Origin: an uncultured Demequina sp.
GTDB lineage: Bacteria; Actinomycetota; Actinomycetes; Actinomycetales; Demequinaceae
DNA length: 5,207 nucleotides
Assembly (NCBI GenBank): GCA_937925595.1
Contig: CALALQ010000286.1
Coordinates: 1-5,207 of the forward strand
Reading direction: 5' to 3'
The position numbers and the translations under genes were made by a program. Positions within the stretch are counted from its first letter, which is position 1, and each line of letters opens with the position of its first letter. This document shows, one piece after another, positions 4,764-5,207 of this stretch. Below the pieces are notes generated by a model. That model searched no databases and had not been told where the DNA came from. It saw only the letters and a list, made by a program, of their open reading frames with translations.

Positions 4764-5207
4764 GTGACTGAGACGAACAACCCCCCGCTCGTCGGGGTCG
4801 TGATGGGCTCCGATTCCGACTGGGGCGTCATGCGAGAGGCCGCCGAACTGCTCGAGCAGTTCGGTGTGCCGCACGAGGTGGAGGTCGTCTCGGCCCACCG
4901 GACACCCGAGAAGATGATCGCCTACGGGAAGCAGGCGGCCGGTCGCGGACTGAAGGTCGTGATCGCCGGGGCGGGCGGCGCGGCGCACCTGCCCGGAATG
5001 CTCGCGTCGGTCACCACGCTGCCGGTCGTCGGCGTGCCGGTCCCGCTCGCGCGCCTCGACGGCCTCGATTCGCTGCTGTCGATCGTGCAGATGCCCGCGG
5101 GTGTGCCCGTCGCGACCGTCTCGATCGGCGGCGCCCGGAATGCCGGGCTGATCGCGGTGAAGATCCTCGCGACGTCCGACCCCGCGCTCGCCGAGGCGCT
5201 TGCGGGC
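4764..5207 (+). CDS. purE: N5-carboxyaminoimidazole ribonucleotide mutase (PurE, class I), 3' end missing
   Basis: This is an open frame of 148 codons from GTG 4764 to the window edge with no stop. Class I PurE is usually about 160-170 residues, so only a short tail is missing. The enzyme rearranges N5-CAIR, the PurK product, to CAIR. Motifs are GSDSD at 15-19 (substrate phosphate and metal region), SAHRTP at 43-48 with the conserved histidine H45, and [12 protein letters not shown] at 68-79 with H75. [29 protein letters not shown] at 101-129 forms the rest of the active-site wall (given here as landmarks: [10 protein letters not shown] and IGGARNAGL). The presence of purK supports the class I mutase over the class II AIR carboxylase. 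The start was chosen because the family homology ([10 protein letters not shown]) begins 9 residues later. The -10 box 7 nt upstream suggests a leaderless message. Confidence 0.96.
   Translation, partial: MTETNNPPLVGVVMGSDSDWGVMREAAELLEQFGVPHEVEVVSAHRTPEKMIAYGKQAAGRGLKVVIAGAGGAAHLPGMLASVTTLPVVGVPVPLARLDGLDSLLSIVQMPAGVPVATVSIGGARNAGLIAVKILATSDPALAEALAG

Noticed and set aside
3539..4831. Open frame of 430 codons on the minus strand, antisense to purK and the start of purE
   Set aside because: It is a GC-rich shadow. The protein is Arg/His/Asp-rich with no recognisable domain, while the plus strand encodes complete PurK with all its motifs.

Overview
The window is GC-rich, densely coded DNA from a high-GC Gram-positive bacterium (Actinomycetota). 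Microbacteriaceae is my best guess, based on protein style and gene order; this is an inference, not a database match. The order accD - birA - PH-domain membrane protein - gtrA-like gene (opposite strand) - purK - purE is, from memory, the order around Rv3280 (accD5) to Rv3275c (purE) in Mycobacterium tuberculosis. It is therefore an old, conserved actinobacterial housekeeping neighbourhood.

Layout. Positions 1-376 (minus) hold the first 125 codons of an acyl-CoA carboxylase beta subunit. A 118-bp divergent gap follows. On the plus strand come birA (495-1328), a two-helix membrane protein with a bacterial PH domain (1336-1944), and a DarT-like (DUF4433) ADP-ribosyltransferase-fold protein that starts with TTG (2039-2884). 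The last 34 bases of the DarT-like gene overlap the end of a gtrA-like membrane-protein gene on the minus strand (2851 to about 3453). purK (3569-4699) diverges from gtrA, and purE begins at 4764 and runs off the right edge. No gene-free stretch exceeds about 120 bases. I see no tRNA, rRNA, insertion sequence, CRISPR array or riboswitch.

How the genes relate. BirA attaches biotin to the carrier domain of the acyl-CoA carboxylase whose beta subunit lies next to it. PurK and PurE catalyse consecutive steps (AIR to N5-CAIR to CAIR) of purine synthesis. The PH-domain and GtrA-like proteins are membrane proteins with no firm role here. The DarT-like gene is the outlier: it lies inside the conserved block, has an N-terminal Cys/His cluster that looks zinc-binding, and has no DarG antitoxin gene beside it.

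Expression signals. Several starts (accD, purE, and perhaps the PH gene and gtrA) sit about 7 nt downstream of a TAnnnT-type -10 box with no Shine-Dalgarno sequence, as expected for leaderless mRNAs. birA, the DarT-like gene and purK instead have recognisable Shine-Dalgarno sequences.
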